Source: Dictyophora rubrovolvata
Lineage: Eukaryota; Basidiomycota; Agaricomycetes; Phallales; Phallaceae
Reading direction: 5' to 3'
NCBI GenBank assembly: GCA_029959195.1
Contig: CP114124.1
Location: forward strand, 310,001 to 374,000
DNA length: 64,000 bases
A program made the translations under genes and the position numbers. Positions 21,314 through 31,334 of this stretch are shown here, piece by piece (position 1 is the stretch's first letter; each line of letters starts with the position of its first letter). Below the pieces are notes generated by a model. The model worked only from the letters and a program-made list of their open reading frames with translations, ran no database searches and was not told where the DNA came from.

Positions 21314-24300
21314 TTACTCCACGACAGACATCGAATCTTTATCCAATGCACACATTCGGATATGGTCAGTGCTTTGTCGTGGAGTATACATCCCAGATTT
21401 GAACAGCTCATCGAAGGCATCTGTTACTTCTGGATCCTTCATCCGAGGGACGTCAAGACAAGGAGAAGCCGGAGGCTTGGGCTCAGACTCGGAGTGTTCC
21501 GATCGGAAGACTGGATAGGCAGCATCTGGCGAAGGAGCTTGAACTTGTTCTTCGAAAAAGTCGATTTCTTGAGGATTAGATGCCATCCCGTCACTCGCTA
21601 CATTTAGTATTTCACCCAAGCGTCCGGACTGCGTTAGATCTTCGGCGATTATCTGTAGGTCACGGTACAGCGAGTCGGTCTTTTCCTTTGTGGTTGCATC
21701 CCTGGGCTCATCCTTCTTTGGTTGATTGCTCCGTGTTCGATGAGACAGGAACATCTTTGTTGGGTTAACCTCAAGCGGGGCAGTGAAAAAGGATGTAGGT
21801 TGTGGTCGAGGTGCTGAAGATGCATCTGAGTCGTACGAATCGGATGATTCTCCTGTTGCTGAATCGTTCTGCAAACGGCTACTATCATGTGTTTGATTGA
21901 GAAGGCGTCCTTCTTGTCTCCTTCTCTTTGCTGAGCGTTCATGGAATGGGATCTGAGGACAACGCGCTCTGTGAGCTCGCCAATGGGAACCTTCATATTT
22001 GTAGGTCGTATCAAGCCGGATGTTTGTTCCACACGCATTGCAAGTTACTCGATGAGGTGTGATGTCTGTCACGTATGGATCGTCTTCAAGCATCTGACGT
22101 CGTTTATCTTCTTTCTCGCTCTTAGCTCGTACCCGCGCATCTCCAGGAGAGCTATTGTTTATCGATTCAGAACAGAATAATGAGTATGACGTAACGCAAA
22201 AATACAACGAACACCTACATCTGAAGTGTGACTTCTCGGCAGGCTGCTTTATGCTTAGGCCACACACTTTGAGAGTACCTAACGACGGGATGTAAGCGGA
22301 TCCAACAGTTGCAAATTTTGCACAGTAATCGGTGGGGCTCTATCTTTGATACGTCTTCATCATCTAGAAACAATTGTTTTCGCTCATCTTCGGTTGGCCA
22401 ACGTGGCCGAGGAGGCAGTGGAGGCAAGGTTGCGGGTGATTGCGGACGCTTCCCGCCTTCGGTCGATCTTAACCTCTTACGGGGTACAGAACCAAAAGAC
22501 TTTGAGCGATTTGCTAACGCCTGCTTCAAGCAATTTATGCCGTAGACGTCAGTTCCCTGCAACTCGTCAGAGCTAAGGTCTGGTCAGGAGACGGTCTGCA
22601 AAGAACAGCCATGTGACTCTTACGCTTTGTAAGACTTTGGCCCACGACAAGCATTTTTATGTGCTTCCCATTTATGAACGTTGAAAGTGTCTGGGCCGAG
22701 TGTTATCCATGTCAAGCAATTCCCGCAAAGAGCACGAAACGGTTCTATCTTGAAGACGTCATGTCGGGACAGAAAGTAGTTGAGCCGGGCATTGGCGTAA
22801 TCCAGATTCTCTGGTCTATGATCATAATATATAATAAAATCGGTACCAAAATTGCGAAAATGTAACGTTACCCTTGTAGATCACCCAGTGTTTCATCATT
22901 CTGGAATGGCAGACTGCCCGAATGTCAGAATGATAATCTGCCTGCATTTTCCTTGACATACACTGCTATATCTTCCTCTGCCATCTTGACATCCTCTTCC
23001 TCCACCTTGTTCTGCAGCTCATTCCTTATGATTAATCAATGGTCTATGGTGGAAGGTATTATTAAGGTAGAGAGGCTTACTTGGTCTCTGGGACGGAATC
23101 AGCTTCAACAGGTGCCGCTGCTCTTCGAACTACATTAAATACTGACATAATTGTTTGAACAACTAGAATGCATACTTTGTATCCGATGGCTCGCCTATGA
23201 AACCCTCATCAAATTAAAATCATATCGGGCAGTGTATTCAAGCCTTCCTTACCTATTGGTGGCGCAGTAGGCGCATCTGTGCTTGGTTGATCGCCGCCGT
23301 TCGGAATAACGTCGTCTCTGAATAAAGGTCAGCGAAATGAAAAGCCAACGAAGTTGGGAATGATAAAAATGCCAACTTTTTCAAGCGCTTGTTGGGCATC
23401 CCACATACTCTCTTGTGCGCATCCCATTGATTCAAGCTGTAATGCAAAGACCTGTCCAGTTCAACGGCAGTGTTGCAAACCTTGCAGTCGAACGAATGAG
23501 GTGTCAGGTTAGTGATAAGACAATCGGCTGTCATAGTCTCTTGTCGTGCTTCAGCCGCCTTTTCAACCCTTTTCCGAGCACTTGAGCATTCAGTAAGTCA
23601 TTTAGTTTATCTTAAGATAGATGCAGCCGAGCATACATGTCATTTGCCTTGAAACATTCTGCCTTGTGAGCAATCCAGGGAGCTGGCATGAAGGGTGGGG
23701 AAGACGGAATGGTCACCAGCTGATGACAATGATGACATTGAATTCGTCCAGGCCAAACAGTCATTGCATCCGTGTCGGCTTCGAGCGCAAGCCGTCGTTC
23801 GTGTGCGGTGGTTACAGTGGTTTGTGACGATGATACAGCTTGAACGCCACTCTGAATTGCAAGACAAAGTTTTTTGTGTTGAAACCAATGGCTTGCTGAA
23901 TATCGACTGCGGCCACACAGTTTGACCCACTTAATAGTAGATTCACTGTTTCCATATCAGTTCTATGGCGGAAGATGCATGGCTACTTGCCTTTTTGCAA
24001 ATATTACAAAATACGCGATGCGGTTCTATTGCTGTCAAATCAGGATCCGCTTCCAGCGACGCTTTTCGAGCTTCAATCAACTCCGATTTGTCTGCCAAAA
24101 GGGCCTTCCTGTTTCTCAGACACTTTTTTTTGTGTTTATGCCAGTGATGTAACGAGTACTCTTGAGTGTTACTTCCTTTGATCCAGCGGTCGCAAATACC
24201 ACACTTTACTTTTCGGGGTTCCACTATGGCAGCGTCCGGATCAAGTTGGATGGTTTGTCGTCTACGTTCCAAGGCGATGAGGGAAGCCCTAATTTTGCAG

Positions 24301-25880
24301 TTTTTGAGCTATTCAAATAAGATAGTTATAAAATATACTTTTTTTGCGGCGTTTGCCTTTCAAAGTGCTCATCATCACCACTGTCCGTTAAATTAAGCAT
24401 TTCGTTTTGCGCATCTCTGCGCCCTGTTCCACCAAGGTTATCATGCTGAATAGCAAAACTAGATTCTGTGGCTGCCTTCAAAACAAATGGATTTGGTTTC
24501 TTGATAGCCATTGTTATAAGGAAAAGAGGAAAAAAGGGGGGGATTTGAAGGACCTTACGTTAGTTGTCATATCCACTTCCATGGGACTAGTCCCATCATC
24601 ATGGCCTCCCAATGCCGTGGCGGAAGTCGAGCCCATGTCAGTATGGCGATTTGACCGCATTGTTTTCCGAAATCCGATCTGGCTGGAAGAATGATCATCG
24701 CCTTGCAGATTTTTATCAGCCGCAATAATGCTGGGGATAGTTATAAGTGAAAGGAGGGGGGAGGAGAAGGCTAAAACGTTATAGTTACTGTTTCTCCGAG
24801 TTTTTGACGTGGCCTTTCCATACCCCATGGCTATAAGGAGTACGGCTTGATAAGGGAACCCAACGGGCGCAGAGCGTACAGTATGCGCGAAAAGGCTCAA
24901 GTTTCTCGACAAAAGGGTCGGACAATAAGGCTTTATAACTTGGCTTACGATGAGGGGAAATGTTTTCAGGATAGGGAAACAGCGCATCGGCAGTAGAATT
25001 AATTTCCGGCTCTTTGACTTGATTTGAAGCAGAATGAGGCCTCACTACTGTGTCCGATGTTATTATTTAGCAGCTGTATTATTTTTTTAATCAAGGAGAA
25101 AAAAGATGAATTTTACCTGAAGAGTCTTCGGAAAGCGCACCAGAAGAAGATTCTCGTAACCTTCTGGGGCGACTCACAGTTTGGCTTGACGGTTTAGAGG
25201 GGTATGATGATGACTTGGAAATAGAATTTACGCCATTGACAGGCGAAGTGGAGAGTGGTTCCGCCGAATTATCCTTTTGTAAGCTCGGCGGGATTTTAAT
25301 ACTATGCAGGTAAAGTTGAAGGAGAAAAAGAATAATAAATGAGTCAGAAAATGAGTCAGAAATTATCTCCGGCGGGTGGGAGAAAAAATAAAATGATTTA
25401 CGTTAAACGCCCTTGTGAGCGGGGAGTGTGAACAGAAGGCGATGCGGAGTGAGTGCTCGTTCCACTGCGTCGTGACTGACGTGCGGAAGTGAAGCCCTTT
25501 GTGGAATTTCTGGCTGCCCAACGCCCACTCTTATTGCCCCCACGCACTTCCTGAGAAGGCGCCGGGGCTGCAGAAGGGCCATCGCTGACAGGGGGACGAG
25601 CGTTGCTTGAAAAGGGAAAGAGAAGAAGAGAAAGTCAGACAAAAGTATCACCAACCAGCGGCACACAGAGGGAGTATCAATTTGGGCCAGTGTCAACGGG
25701 CCCCGATACTTACTGTGATTTGGTATTTTTATGACAGCGCCAGACGGACGCTGCGTAAAGTTTCACCTCGTCTAATTTGAGCCATTTGTCACAGCGCTTG
25801 CAGAAAACGCGGTGAGGCTCGACTACAGACAGATCTGGGTCATTGAAGAGCAATTCTTTGCGCTCCTCAAGGGTAGCCAT
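21314..25880 (-). CDS. Nine-module C2HC zinc-binding-like repeat protein
   Basis: One long gene can be spliced from ATG 25880 (MATLEERKELLFNDPDLS) to the stop at 21314. It carries nine copies of the module found in the gene at 15448-17354. Approximate spans are 25720-25870, 24805-24950, 24125-24260, 23860-24060, 23645-23800, 23395-23535, 22630-22780, 22220-22375 and 21950-22100. The consensus is D-P-x(4)-I-E-P-H-R-V-x-C-x2-C-x16-W-x2-H-K-x2-C, with x15 in copy 7. Copies 1 and 2 lack the last Cys. Copy 4 is interrupted by an intron at 23930-23990 with a GC donor (GCAAGT); using GT nearby would destroy the module. Linkers are acidic and Ser-rich, and the C-terminal 200 residues hold no module. 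Continuity was checked at each linker by phase. A split into two genes is still possible. Function unknown. Confidence 0.7.
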
Positions 25881-27039
25881 GATAGGCTCAGTACGTAAGG
25901 AAAGATGGAAGGGAAAGGGGTGGGAGCGTAAGAAGGATGAGTCAGTATGAGGTTGAAATCGAAAAAAGGAAAGAAAAAGAGAGGGGGGGAAAGGGAAACG
26001 CGATCTCAAGGGGAACAAGGGTTATCTTCAAACCTTCCGTGCAATGGATGCTATCTTATCGTATCTACCACTTTCTAAGCTAAATGAGCAGCGGGGGGAC
26101 TAGTTTACATCAATATGGCAGGGGGTAACTCGGCGAGCCCACTCTGTCTCGGTAAATCTTGACAGAAAACTAACGTGGACTAGAGGGGAGGAGAGAGAGA
26201 CGGAAAAAGAGCCTATGCCTGGGAATGAAAGCAACTCCGCTGCTCCGCTCGGCGTGTGCCGGCGAACTCTCAGACTCATGTCCACAACTGTACCAGCGCT
26301 CACCAATTAAGACCATCCAAAACGCAGTGAATTTTTAGCTGGAGTATTTCCCCTCTGAAAGAACTTTTAGTTAAATCTGAATTTTATGCCCCGGAATTCC
26401 CCCTTTTAGAGGGAAACGGGCTCTGAAGAAACCTTCAACCAGAAGTGACCTCAGCTCCTACTAGGTAGTGCAATGTAAACCATAGACTACATAAATATGA
26501 CAACCGACTGATTATGTTCATAACCGCATAGTACTCGATAATCTTTATCGCTGCCTTCAATAATCAGTGATATCTACGCGCAGTTGCCGAGAATGGCAAG
26601 CTTTCGACTCCAAGTTTTACAGTCCGAGTCCGTGTTACAACGGCATGCGGCAAAGTCACCGTTGAATTCTCAGAGACGCATGGCGGCGTCTTCACGATGA
26701 AGATCTGACGCAAGATGGATTTTCCCGAAAGTGTTTCATATTTAAGAAACTACATACCATAGCAAATATACACAACGTATGTATGTATATGTATATCGGG
26801 GTGTTTCATTCGTCGACCGCAATACTTTTTACGTGGATAATAGGCGAGCGCCACGCACCTCTTTCGCCACACTTCGTCCCTCATTTTTTTTTGAATTCAT
26901 GGATTTCCGGTGCAGGTTGAAAGGAACAAGCGAACGGGGATTAGGGGATTATTTTTTTTTCAAAGAAAAAGAAAGAAAAAAAGAACCCTCATGTGGAAAA
27001 ATTAAAATAATTAGCTTAACCTTGTTATTCTGATTGCTG
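25881..27039. other. Intergenic region
   Basis: The region lies upstream of the nine-module gene and downstream of PEX7, both on the minus strand. It holds a pyrimidine-rich leader on the minus strand near 25900-26000 and an A/T-rich part near 26900-27010. No frame here has a recognisable domain. Confidence 0.5.
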
Positions 27040-28316
27040 TCATACACGAAATACGTGCATTTTACAATCCCAACTACAGCTTGCTAATAAACCTTCGTCA
27101 AAGAGAGACCAAGAACATCCAACGACAAATTCGGTATGGGCATCGTGTATGCGTAAAATAGATGGCGCGGGGGGATTAACTGATGTCGACCAACTAAAGT
27201 TAAATCAGAAACGCTAAAGACACAAAGGACAAGAGGCGCAAAAAGAAAATTCATAGTCTTACACTCGACATGTCATATCATAGCTTGCGCTAGCTAACAC
27301 ATCAGATCGATGTGGGCACCATTGAATTTTTCTGATAGCATATTCATGGCCCCTCAGCTCCCTTTCGCAAATCCCTCCGACCTCTGCAGGACCACCTAAT
27401 TTGATCATTCTACAATCCCATACCTTGATTGTCTTGTCTACACCGGCAGTGGCAATACTGAACGGACGGTACTTATTCCAGTCAAGTGTAAGGACTTCAG
27501 TAACACTAGCTGGCGTGGTGAGCGCCGCTTGAACAAGTGGCTGAGCTGGACCTGGTGCTCCTGGAACAGGAGGAGCGGGGAATGAAGGAGAACGCAAGTC
27601 AAAGATTTTCATAGTCCCGTCTAGGGAACATGTTGCTAATACTGATGGTTGATGGGGTGAGAATAATGCCTGGTAAACACAAGCAGAATGGGCTTGCAGC
27701 GTTTGAACGGAATGCACTCGGAGAGGATTCCACTAAATTGATAAAATAAATAGCACGGTAAATATCTCTGTAAAAGAGATGGCAGATATGACATATAATA
27801 AGAGACGCACCAATTTGACTGTTCCGTCCCAAGAAGCAGAGATGAAGACGTCCTTGTCAAGATTGGACCAATCGACCGAAAACACTTCACGGGTATGTTC
27901 ATGCCAGGCTCTAATGGGTAGATCCTAGTTCTTGCACGCCCGATGGTCCATTCAGCCCCGATGCACAACAAATACAATAGACAGTGTTTGATCAACGAAC
28001 TCACGTTCAACAGGATGTCCCACAGCTTTATAGAGCCATCTCCAGAAGCCGTCACAATTTGATTTTCATGTACTTCAGACCATGCAATATCATACAAGCC
28101 ATCTTGGGTGCTGTAAAACTTGTCTAATTGCACCGTCGGCCCTATGAGTGATGCAATATGGAGACGACCGTTTCCGACAAGACCATAGTTCGCCGCGGAT
28201 GCCAGTGCCAAACGATTGTTGTGGAATGGAGACCAGGCAACAGCGTAATGAGAAAAGCCCGGAGTATCTAATAGTGAGCCTGGTGTCGTCGGCGGCGGCG
28301 GCACCATTGTATGCAT
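27040..28316 (-). CDS. PEX7: Peroxin 7, PTS2 receptor
   Basis: Pex7 is a cytosolic WD40 receptor that recognises the N-terminal PTS2 signal and carries cargo to the peroxisome, in fungi with a Pex20-type co-receptor. From ATG 28316, after a Pro/Thr-rich start, come GFSHYAVAWSPFHNNRLALA and NYGLVGNGRL, both characteristic of Pex7. About six WD repeats follow, with GSIKLWD, VKLWNP, LDGTMKIFDLR, VDKTIKVWDCR and RGHEYAIRKIQWCPH. After an intron near 27200-27260 the last repeat reads EFVVGCSWSLFDEGLLASCS and the protein ends KMHVFRV. A Pro/Ala-rich insert (PAPPVPGAPGPAQP) sits in the blade near 27550. Length is about 360 residues, as expected. Confidence 0.93.
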
Positions 28317-29596
28317 TCAGTGGCATTCAGTTACAAGCAAAAGTCACACCGAGTGCGCGCTCGTTGGGCGCCTATCTTCTAGCAAGTACACTGTAACGAC
28401 GTGTCAATGAATTTCGGTGTGTTGCACTCATGAAGCAGACGGGAAAAGAAACCACGCACTTCGCGTCGAACAGTTGCATCATTTCAAGCCTTTTTCGTCA
28501 AGACTTCAAGCCAGAAGAGAAGACTATCCAATATCGACATGTCTATACACAAGAAGAACAGACTTCCCGGTTTTGCAGGGTCGAAGTTAAAACGCAAATC
28601 TCATCATCATGAAGTATAACAAACTTTTGTCAACACATTTATCAATTTTCAATGAGTTCTTTGTGCCAACGTCAATTTCTTGGCCATACCCCATCAAGAT
28701 TAATTCCTGTGATTTTCAAGATCTGAAAGAGTCCACAAACAAGAAGTCGATCCCCAGCTCAGTGTTTAGTGATACCATGCCATACTACTCTGCGTAATTT
28801 CTTGTCCGGCCCCCTCCAAGATTTTGCACAGCATACAACATATGCTCCCCTGGCTCCAATTCAAGACACTCCCGAGAAAAAAACAAACAACTCAGAACTC
28901 GGCATTGTCAACCTCCTTCAAACTCAATAGTAAGCTGTTTCATGAGGTAAAAGTTTACTTCATGTTTGATGTTTGCCTTCGTATCGATGCCATTGCGTTA
29001 TTTATTATCCCATAAAAATCAATCAAGATCTCGTCTACTCCGTCTGCCTGTCTACATACTCACCGGAGCAACTCGCAACAGCAAAATCTGGGGCGCTGGG
29101 AATGATTAATGCCGTTCATTAAGAAGAAGAAGAAAAAAAAAAGAAAAACACACGAGTCGATTCTGGCCGAGTAAGTACATATATCTGATCCGTTCCCAAA
29201 TTTTCACTCGTAACGTGTGGAGAAGAATTTGACAATGAACAAGATTCAAGATCATAGATCCGATTTGTTCGACGCATGCCTGAAGCGTCCTGCTTTGCCG
29301 CATAAGAAGACCAATCTCGATCCCCTTGACTTACTATAAGCCAAGTCTATCCCCGCAAATATTTTTTTTTCCCTTTTCTTTTTGCTTTGGGCGGAAGCAA
29401 AAATAATTTCAAAACAAATTTTTTTATCCAACGAATGTGCTGGACCTACAAAAGTATAGGCACCCAACTTGCGGCAATTTTTTCTCTCCACATAAGCAGT
29501 GAGTCTACAGTCATTTTACATTTCCGTCTTTTTCGTCTTTTTCCCCCACACCCATTCCCTCTCTCATCGTCCCTTCTCCACAAAACTAACCGGCTA
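28317..29596. other. Divergent intergenic region
   Basis: This is the head-to-head interval between PEX7 and the tandem Zn2Cys6 gene. It holds short A-rich runs near 29126-29150 and a T-rich leader before 29597. Short frames occur on both strands without domains or splice coherence. Confidence 0.5.
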
Positions 29597-30461
29597 ATGA
29601 AGCTAGAAAACCTTCTCAACCCTGTAACTCGCACGGGCCGGTCACCAGATTCTTCTGACTCCGCCATTCCTCGAAACATCGCTGCTCACTCAGACCTGTA
29701 TTATTGCAGGGTTCCCAAGGCTTGCACCCACTGTAGACGAGAGAAATCACGATGTGACCTACGCCGACCGTGCCATAACTGCGTAAAAAGAAATAGGTCC
29801 AAGGAGTGCGTTGACGGCTGCTACCCATGCAGACAAATGAAAAAGATGCAAGTCCCCATTTTTTTTTCATGACGCTTTTGACTTACTGTCGTCCAGATGC
29901 ACTAATTCTTGGCCTTGCCCATCTTGCATCGAATCCGATCTGGAGTGTGTCTTTACGGCCCCACCGGTCAAGAAACCACAAACTCGCAGGAAGGCGGGAA
30001 AGTCTAAGAATCTTCGATGTAATAAGACTCGGTGCGAGACTGGGTGAGTTTTTATATATGTTAGGGAGTATCATCGACCTGTCGTAATTACTTCAACCTA
30101 CACCAGCCGACCTTGCGCTCACTGCAAACGAAAAAACAACGAGCGTCCAGAACGTGATTCTGCGCATGCTGATAATCCCCCTTTCGATTGCCTGCCTTAC
30201 GCTGTGAGCCAGAGTCATGAAGACCGCGATGATACTCTAGTAACTGAGCATGGAGAGGACCATGATACGTCAATTTCGCCAGTAACACCTATCGCTTCAG
30301 CTGGGACAGTGCTGCCTTCCTTCGGGACCTTTGAGAATTACTTGTCTTCTCCGATGCTCAACGACATCTACCGCCCGTCTCTTTACACAAGAGACTTTTC
30401 AAAGTCACCCACGCTTGCTGCAATGACGAGCAGCATGCGATCCACACACATGCTTTTCTAG
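29597..30461 (+). CDS. Small protein with tandem Zn2Cys6 clusters
   Basis: From ATG 29597 (MKLENLLNPVTRTG) the protein carries a canonical fungal zinc cluster, C-x2-C-x6-C-x5-C-x2-C-x8-C, beginning CTHCRREKSRC. A second cluster follows at once: CYPCRQMKK, then an intron, then CTNSWPCPSC. If the intron at 29848-29896 uses a GC donor (GCAAGT), this second cluster has perfect C-x2-C-x6-C-x5-C-x2-C-x6-C spacing. A GT donor instead brings a stop. A third, degenerate cluster spans the next intron (LRCNKTRCETG, then RPCAHCKRK). The remaining residues are acidic and Ser/Thr-rich, with LPSFGTFENYLSSP. A single cluster near the N-terminus is the usual state for fungal Gal4-type factors. No fungal_trans middle domain is seen, so the protein is short, about 250 residues. 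Its target is unknown. Confidence 0.75.
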
Positions 30462-31334
30462 TAGGTTTGTTGCTTTCGCTTTCATAACGTTTAATAAGAA
30501 CAGAATCAATCATGTATACACACTCTGAATGACATATGTATGTATAATATATAATACTGCAATACTTGAACATATCCCTATGCGCATCCATCGTCCCCAA
30601 GTACCGGGCATTCCAAAACTTTTACTCCGCCGGTCGCCTAAAATGGGAGCCCCTCCTGAACGTTCAAACAGACTCGGACCTTAGGGTGCCAATCATTAAG
30701 GCCTAAAACCTAAGGGGTGATTAATGATTCCGGCGTAGTTGTGATCACTGCATACATAATATTATGTTGCGCCAAAATTCTCAGCAAGCAATATGATATC
30801 AGAAGTTTAATCCTTATCTTACATGAAAATAAGAGAATTTTTTTTTACTAAAAACTATCAAACATTGAAGAACCTTTCTCCATTGGGAAATTTAAACTAG
30901 AAAGAAGTTTCGAGGCACGAGTGACATTGACCCTCCGGCGCTCGACGGCTTTTAGCCTGTTTCTCTTTTTTTGGAACCATATTATGTATCTGTTCCATGG
31001 ACGCTCATACAGCATTCCACATATATGGCATCCCACGCCTCTGAGAAGACCTTGTCATATATATATTTATATATGTCAAAGGGGTTGTTTTTGCATACTT
31101 TCGCGTTAGATTATTACAATAGAAACGTTTTCCACAGAACCAGACCCCTTACATTCTTGATTAACGACGATCTTGTACAGAATGCAGCTCGATTTTTTAT
31201 CAGGTAACAACATGTGTCCATGGTACATACACCGCCACCTCACTTGCATGTTCGTCATCCAAACTCAAGGCTCGGTCTTTTTATACAATCGATCAGGAAT
31301 TCGAGAGACTCGCATGCCAACATTGGTGTGTCGT
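30462..31334. other. Intergenic, convergent 3' ends
   Basis: This interval lies between the stops of the Zn2Cys6 gene and KAR5. It includes the inverted repeat listed at 30691 and A/T-rich sequence near 31050. No coding sequence is supported. Confidence 0.5.
30691..30729. repeat. Interleaved short inverted repeats
   Basis: AATCATTAA at 30691-30699 is the exact reverse complement of TTAATGATT at 30721-30729. Interleaved with it, CCTTAGG near 30679-30685 pairs with CCTAAGG near 30708-30714. The pairs overlap in a pseudoknot-like order. No target-site duplication is evident. Confidence 0.45.

Noticed and set aside
22600-22640. A gene boundary inside the nine-module gene, because a stop follows module 7 directly
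   Set aside because: A 52-nt intron from GTAAGA to CCTTAG has the right phase to join module 7 to the exon of module 8. No start codon in the right frame lies just before module 8.
26779-27033. An 84-codon plus-strand frame downstream of PEX7
   Set aside because: It is Phe/Lys-rich from A/T-rich DNA, has no domain, and shows no splice partner or promoter signal.
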